DNA from: Bacillus solimangrovi
GTDB lineage: Bacteria; Bacillota; Bacilli; Bacillales; Bacillaceae_N
Length of the DNA stretch: 64,000 bases
Direction of reading: 5' to 3'
NCBI RefSeq assembly: GCF_001742425.1
Contig: NZ_MJEH01000010.1
Span: forward strand, 1-64,000
The notes beneath the pieces were generated by a model. It was not told the origin of the DNA, made no database searches, and was given only the letters and a program-made list of their open reading frames with translations. Both the position numbers and the translations under genes were made by a program. This document shows, piece after piece, positions 7,900 through 15,388 of this stretch (positions within the stretch are counted from its first letter, which is position 1; the number at the start of each line of letters is the position of its first letter).

Positions 7900-9006
7900 G
7901 TGAAAGAACGAGTAGATTGTATTGGTTGCGGTGTTAAAATTCAAACTGAGAACAAAAACGAAATCGGTTATGCACCTGCATCAGCGTTGCAAAGAGAAGA
8001 GATAATTTGCCAGCGTTGTTTTCGCCTGAAACATTATAATGAAATTCAAGATGTTTCATTAACAGATGATGATTTTCTGAAAATCTTAAATGGAATAGGA
8101 CAAACAGAATCTCTAGTTATAAAAGTAGTAGATATATTTGATTTTAATGGTAGTTGGTTACCTGGTTTGCATCGATTTGCTGGGAATAATCCCGTTTTGT
8201 TAGTTGGTAATAAATTAGATTTGCTTCCAAAATCAGTTAATCATAACCGATTAATGAATTGGATGAAGCAATCAGCAAAAGAACTAGGTTTGAAACCAGT
8301 TGATGTTGCACTTATAAGTGCAGCAAAAGGTCATGGCATTCGTGAACTTGCCGGTTTAATTGATAAGTATCGTAACGGTAAGGATGTTTATGTAGTAGGT
8401 TGTACAAATGTAGGGAAGTCAACCTTCATTAATCATTTGATAAAGCAATTTTCAAAAGAGCGTGGAGATGTGATAACAACATCACAATTCCCAGGTACTA
8501 CACTTGATCTTATTGATATTCCTCTTGATGAAGATTCAATTCTTTTTGATACACCGGGGATCATTAATCATCACCAAATGGCACATTATGTTGATAAGAA
8601 GGGTTTGAGGGTAATTTCTCCTAAAAAAGAAATCAAGCCAAAGGTTTATCAATTGAATGAAGAACAAACGTTGTTTTTTGGTGGATTAGCAAGATTGGAT
8701 TATGTCTCAGGTGGTCGTCGCTCATTAACATGTTATTTATCAAATGATATTTATATCCACAGGACTAAGTTGGATAAGGCCGACGAAGTATATAAAAAAA
8801 ATGTTGGTGAATTATTGCAACCACCATACCGTGAGCAACATGATGATTTTCCGGAACTTATTAAGCATGAATTTACAATTCGTGAAGGGAAAACTGATTT
8901 AGTCTTTTCTGGATTAGGTTGGGTAGTAATAAACGAACCAGGGGCAACAGTGGTCGCGCACGTACCAAAGGGTGTTGGTGTGTCTGTTCGCCCTTCAATT
9001 ATATAA
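7900..9006 (+). CDS. yqeH: Ribosome biogenesis GTPase YqeH
   Basis: Circularly permuted GTPase needed for 30S subunit assembly. It has 368 residues, with an N-terminal four-cysteine zinc finger (Cys 7, 10, 37, 40). The G4 motif NKLD (about 104) comes before the P-loop GCTNVGKST (about 167-175) and the G3 motif DTPGI, the permuted order that marks the family. A C-terminal RNA-binding domain follows. The start is a GTG at 7900, seven bases after GGGAGG and just behind the yqeG stop; a longer in-frame ATG at 7858 inside yqeG lacks a site. Confidence 0.94.
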   Translation: MKERVDCIGCGVKIQTENKNEIGYAPASALQREEIICQRCFRLKHYNEIQDVSLTDDDFLKILNGIGQTESLVIKVVDIFDFNGSWLPGLHRFAGNNPVLLVGNKLDLLPKSVNHNRLMNWMKQSAKELGLKPVDVALISAAKGHGIRELAGLIDKYRNGKDVYVVGCTNVGKSTFINHLIKQFSKERGDVITTSQFPGTTLDLIDIPLDEDSILFDTPGIINHHQMAHYVDKKGLRVISPKKEIKPKVYQLNEEQTLFFGGLARLDYVSGGRRSLTCYLSNDIYIHRTKLDKADEVYKKNVGELLQPPYREQHDDFPELIKHEFTIREGKTDLVFSGLGWVVINEPGATVVAHVPKGVGVSVRPSII

Positions 9007-9165
9007 AGTACGAGTTCACAGACTGTTATTACCGCTAGATGTAGTTAAATCAAACAATTAATGACTGTTATTGATTCATTCATTTATACTATTTTGGTTT
9101 CTTTAAACTGTATATTCAGAGTCTAAGCGTCAAATGGAACGTGAAAGATGTAGGAGGTGAAATTT

Positions 9166-9999
9166 ATGGGGGAATTATTTGGTTTATTAGGACATCCTGT
9201 TTCGCACTCTATGTCACCACTCATGCATAATGATGCCTTTAATCATTTGGAATTACCATATTATTATCAAGCATTTGATGTAGCTCCCAATGACCTTGCT
9301 CAAGCTGTTAATGGGTTAAGAGTCCTTAATGTAAAGGGTTTTAATGTAACGATTCCACATAAGGTAGCTATCATGGATTTGCTAGATGAAATTGATGATG
9401 AAGCAGTTGCTATAGGTGCAGTTAATACAGTTGTGAATGAAGGTGGAAAATTAAAAGGTTATAATACGGACGGTCAAGGTTATGTTGAATCATTAATTCC
9501 GAAGCTTGCAAAGCCTTTATCTGAACAAAAAGTATTAGTAGTGGGTGCTGGTGGTGCAGCAAGAGCTATTTTCGTATCGTTAGCAAAGCGTGGTGTAGCA
9601 CAATTAGACATCACAAACCGAACTGAACAAAAAGCAGAAAGTATTGTCAATAGTTGCCCTTATTCGACTATATCTAATGTAAAATCAATTCAAAAAGCAG
9701 AAGTAACGGTAAATGAGTATGATGTGTTGATTCAAACAACAGCAGTAGGAATGAGTCCAGATGTCAAGCAAATGCCAATGGCATTAGATAATTTGGAAAG
9801 TGGAAAAATTGTAAGTGATATTATCTATAATCCTATCCAGACAGCTTGGCTACAAACAGCAGAAGCCAAAGGATCAATGATTCTTAATGGAATTGGGATG
9901 TTTGTTGGACAAGGGGCACTATCTTTTGAGAAATGGACAGGATTAAAGCCTGATAAAGCTAGAATGGAAGAAATTGTTAAAGTTCAACTTGGAGGGTAA
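9166..9999 (+). CDS. aroE: Shikimate dehydrogenase (NADP+)
   Basis: Reduces 3-dehydroshikimate to shikimate with NADPH in the chorismate pathway, in the cytosol. It has 277 residues. Substrate-binding residues are visible in GHPVSHSMSPLMHN and in NVTIPHK, which carries the catalytic lysine; the partner aspartate lies in NTDGQG. The nucleotide-binding loop is VVGAGGAARAI. The ATG at 9166 has AGGAGG 8 bases upstream; an in-frame GTG at 9157 overlaps that site and was rejected. About 160 bases separate it from yqeH. yhbY follows after 3 bases. Confidence 0.95.
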   Translation: MGELFGLLGHPVSHSMSPLMHNDAFNHLELPYYYQAFDVAPNDLAQAVNGLRVLNVKGFNVTIPHKVAIMDLLDEIDDEAVAIGAVNTVVNEGGKLKGYNTDGQGYVESLIPKLAKPLSEQKVLVVGAGGAARAIFVSLAKRGVAQLDITNRTEQKAESIVNSCPYSTISNVKSIQKAEVTVNEYDVLIQTTAVGMSPDVKQMPMALDNLESGKIVSDIIYNPIQTAWLQTAEAKGSMILNGIGMFVGQGALSFEKWTGLKPDKARMEEIVKVQLGG

Positions 10000-10002
10000 A
10001 CA

Positions 10003-10296
10003 ATGTTAACAGGTAAACAGAAGCGTTTTTTACGAGCAGCAGCACATCATTTAAATCCGATCTTTCAAGTCGGTAAGAGTGGTGTAAATGAAAATATGGT
10101 TAAACAAATTTCAGAAGCGCTAGAGGCACGTGAATTAATAAAAGTTAATATATTGCAAAATTGTGGAGAAGACAAAAAAGATGTAGCACAACAACTTAGT
10201 CAAGGAGCAAGAGCAGAGCTTGTGCAAATTATCGGAAATGTTATTGTATTATATAAAGAATCAAAAGAAAATAAAGAGATTGTATTACCTAAATAA
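10003..10296 (+). CDS. yhbY: YhbY family ribosome-associated RNA-binding protein
   Basis: CRM-domain RNA-binding protein of 97 residues, related to E. coli YhbY, which binds pre-50S particles. The conserved surface begins LTGKQKRFLRAAAHHLNP, with the loop VGKSGVN. It equals YqeI of B. subtilis by position and sequence. The ATG follows GGAGGG with six-base spacing and lies 3 bases after aroE, so it is in the same operon. Confidence 0.92.
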   Translation: MLTGKQKRFLRAAAHHLNPIFQVGKSGVNENMVKQISEALEARELIKVNILQNCGEDKKDVAQQLSQGARAELVQIIGNVIVLYKESKENKEIVLPK

Positions 10297-10330
10297 TACA
10301 ATGTTAATGATAACGAAGGAGGGTTAGAAG

Positions 10331-10897
10331 GTGAAAAAGATAGGCTTAATTGGTGGAACCTTCGATCCTCCGCATAATGGACACCTTCTCATTGCTCAAG
10401 AAGTGTTAATTGCATTATCATTAGATGAGATTTGGTTTATTCCTAGCAATATACCTCCTCATAAATCACGTGAAATTACTTCAAGTAAACATCGCATTGA
10501 AATGGTAAAACGAGCCATTGAATCTAACGATAATTTTAAAATCAATTTAATTGAATTCGAACGTGAAGGTCGCTCTTATACGGTGGATACGATTAAGGTT
10601 TTAAAAGAATTATATAAAGAATATACATTTTATTTTATTATTGGATCTGATATGGTTGAATATTTACCTAAGTGGCATGAAGTGGATGAACTTATGAAGT
10701 TAATCCAGTTTGTAGGTATGAAACGCCCAGGTTATGAAATGGAAACCAAATACCCACTTATTCAAATCGAAGCACCACAAATTGATCTTTCATCTACTTC
10801 ATTGCGTGAGCGGTGTGAACGTGGAGGTAATACGGTTTATTTATTGCCTGAGAATGTGAAGACTTATATAGAGGAGAATAATTTGTATGGATCGTAA
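10331..10897 (+). CDS. nadD: Nicotinate-nucleotide adenylyltransferase
   Basis: Transfers AMP from ATP to nicotinate mononucleotide to make deamido-NAD, an essential NAD biosynthesis step. The protein has 188 residues, with the nucleotidyltransferase motif GGTFDPPHNGH at residues 8-18 and the C-terminal signature SSTSLRER. The start is GTG at 10331, eight bases after AAGGAGGG. The last bases overlap the start of yqeK (10887), a pairing kept in most Bacilli. Confidence 0.95.
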   Translation: MKKIGLIGGTFDPPHNGHLLIAQEVLIALSLDEIWFIPSNIPPHKSREITSSKHRIEMVKRAIESNDNFKINLIEFEREGRSYTVDTIKVLKELYKEYTFYFIIGSDMVEYLPKWHEVDELMKLIQFVGMKRPGYEMETKYPLIQIEAPQIDLSSTSLRERCERGGNTVYLLPENVKTYIEENNLYGS

Positions 10898-11462
10898 CCT
10901 CGCATTAGAAATTGTGAAGGAACAGCTGACTGAGCATCGTTATGAACATACGCTTGGTGTTGCACAAACATCTATTGAACTAGCAGAGCGTTATGATGCA
11001 AATGTTAAGAAAGCTGAGTTAGCAGCAATATTCCATGATTATGCAAAGTTTCGTCCTAAAGAGGAAATGAAACAAATTATTATTGAACAACAGATGCCTC
11101 AAGATCTTCTGGAGCATGGAACAGAATTATGGCATGCGCCTGTAGGAGCTTATCTCGTAGAGAATGAGGTTGGCATTACGGATCAAAATGTTTTACAGGC
11201 AATACGTTTCCATACGTCAGGTCATGAACATATGACGATATTAGATAAAGTCGTTTTTCTAGCTGATTACATTGAACCTGGTAGGAAGTTCCCCGGAGTT
11301 GAAGAAGTACGTGAATTAGCACGGAAAGATATCAATAAGGCGATTGTTTTATGTTTACAAAACACGATGATTTTTCTACTGAAAAAGAGGGTAACGATTT
11401 ATCCTGATACTTTAAATACTTACAATACATTATTAAAACAAATGAAGAAAGGTGGCAGTTAA
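10887..11462 (+). CDS. yqeK: HD-domain bis(5'-nucleosyl)-tetraphosphatase YqeK
   Basis: HD-superfamily hydrolase, symmetrical Ap4A hydrolase in Firmicutes, splitting diadenosine tetraphosphate into two ADP. Metal ligands are visible as HTLGVAQ near residue 21, the HD pair in FHDYAK near 50, and later His and Asp residues in RFHTSGH and FLADYIEPGR. It has 191 residues. It starts inside the end of nadD and its stop abuts the ATG of rsfS, so the three genes are translationally linked. Confidence 0.93.
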   Translation: MDRNLALEIVKEQLTEHRYEHTLGVAQTSIELAERYDANVKKAELAAIFHDYAKFRPKEEMKQIIIEQQMPQDLLEHGTELWHAPVGAYLVENEVGITDQNVLQAIRFHTSGHEHMTILDKVVFLADYIEPGRKFPGVEEVRELARKDINKAIVLCLQNTMIFLLKKRVTIYPDTLNTYNTLLKQMKKGGS

Positions 11463-11819
11463 ATGACAGAACGTGAATTAGCTGTTATGGCTGCAAAAGC
11501 AGCAGATGATAAAAGAGCAGAAGATATTGTTGTACTAAACATGAAAGGTATTTCACTAATTGCAGATTATTTTATAATTTGTCACGGTAATTCTGAGAAA
11601 CAAGTACAGGCTATTGCAAGAGAGATGAAAGAGAAGGCGAATGAGGCAGAAATTAACGTGAAGCGTCTTGAAGGATTTGATGATGCTCGTTGGGTTCTTG
11701 TTGATTTAGGTGATGTTGTTGCACATATCTTCCATCGTGAGGAGCGTAATTATTATAACCTTGAGCGTCTGTGGGGAGATGCTCCATATGAAGATATTGG
11801 AGAAGAACTTTATCAATGA
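11463..11819 (+). CDS. rsfS: Ribosome silencing factor RsfS
   Basis: RsfS (Iojap, YqeL) binds ribosomal protein L14 and blocks joining of 50S and 30S subunits in starvation. It has 118 residues, the usual size, with the conserved stretches DYFIICHGNSEKQVQAIA and WVLVDLGDVVAHIFHREER, and ends with the typical RLWGDAP. The ATG directly follows the yqeK stop. A terminator comes 7 bases after its stop, so it closes this transcript segment. Confidence 0.95.
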   Translation: MTERELAVMAAKAADDKRAEDIVVLNMKGISLIADYFIICHGNSEKQVQAIAREMKEKANEAEINVKRLEGFDDARWVLVDLGDVVAHIFHREERNYYNLERLWGDAPYEDIGEELYQ

Positions 11820-11825
11820 TTGAAG

Positions 11826-11850
11826 ACTCGGCTATGTGCCGAGTTTTCTT
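11826..11850 (+). terminator. Terminator after rsfS
   Basis: ACTCGGC (11826-11832) and GCCGAGT (11838-11844) form a 7-base stem with a five-base loop, followed by TTTCTT. Confidence 0.7.
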
Positions 11851-12030
11851 TGCAAAATAAGAAAATATTATATTTAAAGATGTTTAGCTACAAGTGTTAT
11901 CAACTAAAGGTTATAAGTTAAGTTTCAAGATTGTTAAAGACAATATGTTCATCAGAACATTTATATAGATGTTGACGATGGACTATTGAGTTGTAGCTGA
12001 CTTAACAAAATGGATAAAAGGGGGGAAATC

Positions 12031-12771
12031 ATGGCATACCAAGCTTTTGCATATTTATATGATAAACTTATGCAAGACGCACCATATGATGATTGGTTGA
12101 AGCTCACAAGAAGAATGGCAGACCAATATGGAATTAGTGGGAATCGTTTACTTGATTTGGCCTGTGGAACAGGAGAGTTGTCTATTCGCCTTTCTAAGCA
12201 AGGGTGGAATGTATCCGGTGTAGATTTATCAGATGATATGTTAGCTGTTGCACAAGAAAAGGCTGTCCATGAGAAACAAATAATAGATTTTTTTAAGCAA
12301 GATATGAGGCAATTAACTGGCTTTAATCCTTTTGATTTAATTGTTATCTATTGTGATTCTTTGAATTACTTGGAAGCAGAAGAAGATGTGAAACGAGCAT
12401 TTATAAATATTCATTCATTTTTAAAAGAGGATGGTCTGTTTATGTTTGACGTGCATTCCACTTATAAGATAAGAGAATTATTTATTGGACAAACATATGC
12501 TTCCAATGACGATGATCTTTCTTTTATCTGGCAATGTTATGAAGGGGAAACTCTGTTAACCGTTGAGCATGACTTAACATTTTTTGTGCGTGAAGGGAAT
12601 AATTATAAACGATTTGATGAGACACACATTCAACGAACTTTCGAAGAGGATGTATATGAAAGACTTCTAAATGAAACAGGCTTTCAGTTAGAGGGCAAGC
12701 TTTACGATTTCCAGAATAATTATTCAGATAATGCAGAACGAGTGATTTTTATAGCGAAAAAAAAGATATGA
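12031..12771 (+). CDS. yqeM: SAM-dependent methyltransferase YqeM
   Basis: Class I methyltransferase, 246 residues, with SAM-binding motif LLDLACGTGELSIRL near residue 40, the acidic post-motif GVDLSDDML and DLIVIYCDSLNYL. The substrate is not known to me. The ATG at 12031 has a G-rich site immediately upstream and yields the family N-terminus (MAYQAFAYLYD); an ATG at 12010 would add seven residues that overlap the site. It is separated from rsfS by a terminator and about 200 bases, so it may have its own promoter. Confidence 0.88.
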   Translation: MAYQAFAYLYDKLMQDAPYDDWLKLTRRMADQYGISGNRLLDLACGTGELSIRLSKQGWNVSGVDLSDDMLAVAQEKAVHEKQIIDFFKQDMRQLTGFNPFDLIVIYCDSLNYLEAEEDVKRAFINIHSFLKEDGLFMFDVHSTYKIRELFIGQTYASNDDDLSFIWQCYEGETLLTVEHDLTFFVREGNNYKRFDETHIQRTFEEDVYERLLNETGFQLEGKLYDFQNNYSDNAERVIFIAKKKI

Positions 12772-12776
12772 GAAAG

Positions 12777-12836
12777 ACCCCATAGACACGTTTCTGATAC
12801 AAATGTTGTTTCATGAACGAATTTATGGGGTTTTTT
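12777..12836. terminator. Possible bidirectional terminator between yqeM and comER
   Basis: ACCCCATA (12777-12784) and TATGGGGT (12824-12831) pair across a 39-base loop and are followed by TTTTTT. It lies between convergent genes. The long loop lowers confidence. Confidence 0.5.
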
Positions 12837-12896
12837 GTTGCAGGAATAGTTGCTTGTCTGTCGAAAAATGAAATGGACAGTATAGTTTTTTCCTCT

Positions 12897-13727
12897 TTAT
12901 TGTGTTCGAGAATGAAACTGCTGCGTAACCTCATCCCTGTCAATTTCATATTTTTCATGTGTCACTGCCACCAACTCTTCGAACATTTGCAATGCGTACT
13001 TCTCTAATACTTCTATTCCTTTTCCAGTTACACCGCCCTTCACACATACCTTCTCTTCTAAGGAAGGTAACGTGTAGATTTGCTTTTCAAGAAGTTTTCC
13101 TAAGCCGATTAACATATTACTAGTTAACATAGTTGCCTGTTCTTTTGTAATTTCAGTATTTTCTACAGCAGCATCGACGTAAGATTGAGCTAAATAACTG
13201 AAAAACGCAGGCCCACAACTTGCAAGATCAGAAGCTATCCTTATGACATTATTGTCAATTTGAACAGGAGTAGAAATTTCTTGAAGCATATACAAGACAT
13301 CTTTCTTTTGTTGCTCATTGCATAATTGTCCAAATGTTACTAGTGTAGTACCACTAAGTGAGCGATTCGTTATACTTGGAACTGCACGCACTACGGGACA
13401 GTTTATGAGCTGTTCAAGTTCATCCGTGTGAACAGGGCTTGTGATAGAAATGAAACATTTATTTTGTAACAGTTCAGGGTTAATTTCCCTTAATAATGGA
13501 TGGATTTCAAGTGGTTTAACGCATAAAAAAATATAATCTGCTTCAGCGATAACCTCGTGGGCGGATGGTCTTACATGTATAGTCGGATAATGTTGTTTAA
13601 TTCGTTCTGCTTTTGATATCGTTCGATTTGTAATTATTATATTTTCACAAGAAATAGATAAGCTTTCTGCGAATGCCTCTGTCAAAATTGTTCCCATATT
13701 TCCGGTGCCAATTAGTCCAATTCTCAT
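12897..13727 (-). CDS. comER: Late competence protein ComER
   Basis: Member of the pyrroline-5-carboxylate reductase family, 276 residues, with the Rossmann motif GLIGTGNMG near the N-terminus and GVTGKGIEVL in the C-terminal domain. In B. subtilis it is divergent from comEA and is linked to competence, biofilm formation and sporulation; the catalytic role is unsettled. The ATG at 13727 has GGAGGGG 9-10 bases upstream. Its start lies 93 bases from comEA in the opposite direction, so both promoters share this small interval. Confidence 0.9.
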   Translation of the reverse strand: MRIGLIGTGNMGTILTEAFAESLSISCENIIITNRTISKAERIKQHYPTIHVRPSAHEVIAEADYIFLCVKPLEIHPLLREINPELLQNKCFISITSPVHTDELEQLINCPVVRAVPSITNRSLSGTTLVTFGQLCNEQQKKDVLYMLQEISTPVQIDNNVIRIASDLASCGPAFFSYLAQSYVDAAVENTEITKEQATMLTSNMLIGLGKLLEKQIYTLPSLEEKVCVKGGVTGKGIEVLEKYALQMFEELVAVTHEKYEIDRDEVTQQFHSRTQ

Positions 13728-13820
13728 GTGATCGAGCCCCTCCTTCGTGAAAGAAATTCTCTCCTAAAATATATGAGCGATACTTATAAAATATGAAACA
13801 TAAATGCAAAGGAGTACAGA

Positions 13821-14408
13821 ATGCGTCGTAAATATTTACAAGAACATAAAAAGTGGTTACTCATAATTATTGCCAGTATAATTTTTTGTCTAGGTTTATT
13901 AGTGTATCGTCCTGTACAAGATGATGATTTACCAGAAGAACTATTTATAGATGAAAAAGAAAGTGAGACAAATCGGGAAGAAGATATTACACATACAATA
14001 ATCGTTGATATAAAAGGAGCTGTTATGAATCCGGGAGTTTATGAAGTTGTAAATGATGCTAGAGTAGTGGATGGCATTCAGATGGCGGGTGGGTTTAAAG
14101 AAAAGGCGGATGAATCACAGATTAATCTAGCACAGAAACTTGTTGATGAAATGGTCATCTTCGTACCCGAGGAAGGAGAAGTTTTGATAGAACAGTCGTT
14201 TAAAGAGAATGGTGGGAAAATAAATATTAACCGTACAGATGTTGAAGATTTGCAACAACTTTCAGGAATTGGTCCTTCAAAGGCAAAAGCGATCGTAGAT
14301 TATCGTGATCAAAATGGTGAATTTAAAAATATCGAATCGATTCTCGATGTGGCAGGTATTGGTGAAGGAACGTTTAGTAAAATACAAGATGAGATTACTG
14401 TACGGTAA
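13821..14408 (+). CDS. comEA: Competence DNA receptor ComEA
   Basis: Membrane-anchored DNA-binding protein that receives transforming DNA at the cell surface. It has 195 residues with a short cytoplasmic N-terminus, one membrane helix at about 13-30, an SLBB-type domain (VDIKGAVMNPGVYEV) and a C-terminal double helix-hairpin-helix domain (NINRTDVEDLQQLSGIGPSK and DVAGIGEGTF) that binds DNA. The ATG follows AAAGGAG. It opens the comEA-comEB-comEC series, with about 215 bases before comEB. I could not identify a clear ComK box. Confidence 0.93.
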   Translation: MRRKYLQEHKKWLLIIIASIIFCLGLLVYRPVQDDDLPEELFIDEKESETNREEDITHTIIVDIKGAVMNPGVYEVVNDARVVDGIQMAGGFKEKADESQINLAQKLVDEMVIFVPEEGEVLIEQSFKENGGKININRTDVEDLQQLSGIGPSKAKAIVDYRDQNGEFKNIESILDVAGIGEGTFSKIQDEITVR

Positions 14409-14624
14409 GTAACGGATGACTTTACTAACTATCGATACTTAGTTTGAGTGAATGAGATCTTCGCTAAAATTTTTTAGTACAAGCGTAAGATAATGCTTTT
14501 ATTTTTTAGAGCTTTTAAAGCCTTTCAGTGTTAGCACGTGATAAATTGATTGACGAGTCTTATTGAAAATTTGTACACTTGAACGTAAGAGACAACAGTG
14601 TATTTGAAATTGGGGGATAACAAT

Positions 14625-15194
14625 ATGGAACGCATATCTTGGGATCAATACTTCATGGCACAAAGTCATTTGCTAGCACTTCGTAGTACTTGTACGAGAT
14701 TAAGTGTTGGAGCAACAATTGTTAGGGATAAACGTATGATTGCTGGAGGGTATAATGGTTCGGTTTCGGGTGGTGTACATTGCACAGATGAAGGCTGTTA
14801 CGTTATTGATAGTCATTGTGTACGTACGATTCATGCAGAGATGAATGCCTTATTACAATGTGCTAAGTTTGGAGTGCCAACAGAAGGAGCAGAAATTTAT
14901 GTTACACATTTTCCTTGCATCCATTGTACAAAAGCATTAATACAAGCTGGTATACAAACGGTGTACTATTCGAAAAATTATAAAAATCACCCATATGCAG
15001 AAGAGTTATTCAAGCAATCGGGCGTACGTGTTGAACAAGTTGAATTAGATGAAATGATTATTGACTTGAAAAATCATGAGAAGCTAGAGTTTGTATCAAT
15101 GCTCATACAAAAACTTGCACAAACAGGTACAACTGAATTAGACATTCGTCAATTACATGAGCAAGCAAATCAATTGTTTACAAGTTACTCATAA
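14625..15194 (+). CDS. comEB: dCMP deaminase ComEB
   Basis: Zinc deoxycytidylate deaminase family, 189 residues, the same length as in B. subtilis. The zinc site is HAEMNAL (His and catalytic Glu) with PCIHC (two Cys). It lies in the comE locus, though the family reaction is conversion of dCMP to dUMP for thymidylate synthesis. In B. subtilis ComEB is also described as needed for polar localisation of competence proteins. The ATG at 14625 follows GGGGG with proper spacing; a GTG at 14598 would add nine residues without a site. Confidence 0.92.
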   Translation: MERISWDQYFMAQSHLLALRSTCTRLSVGATIVRDKRMIAGGYNGSVSGGVHCTDEGCYVIDSHCVRTIHAEMNALLQCAKFGVPTEGAEIYVTHFPCIHCTKALIQAGIQTVYYSKNYKNHPYAEELFKQSGVRVEQVELDEMIIDLKNHEKLEFVSMLIQKLAQTGTTELDIRQLHEQANQLFTSYS

Positions 15195-15247
15195 TAGATA
15201 TTTTATAAGTCAATTATGTCTGTGGGAAGTAACGATCAGTGGTGGTA

Positions 15248-15288
15248 GGAAGTTGCACTTTGTTTTGATATTAGAAAGCGTAACTTCC
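15248..15288. repeat. Imperfect inverted repeat before comEC
   Basis: The arms at 15248-15261 and 15275-15288 pair over 14 bases with two wobble positions around a 13-base loop. No T run follows, so it is not a clear terminator. It lies between comEB and comEC. Confidence 0.45.
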
Positions 15289-15388
15289 ATAACTGGTTAG
15301 TTTCATTCACTACGATCTTAAGCATATGAATTTAAGTTTTTATTCTACGTTCCTCTGTGATTAGTCTAAATAGAAAAGGAGGGGTGGT

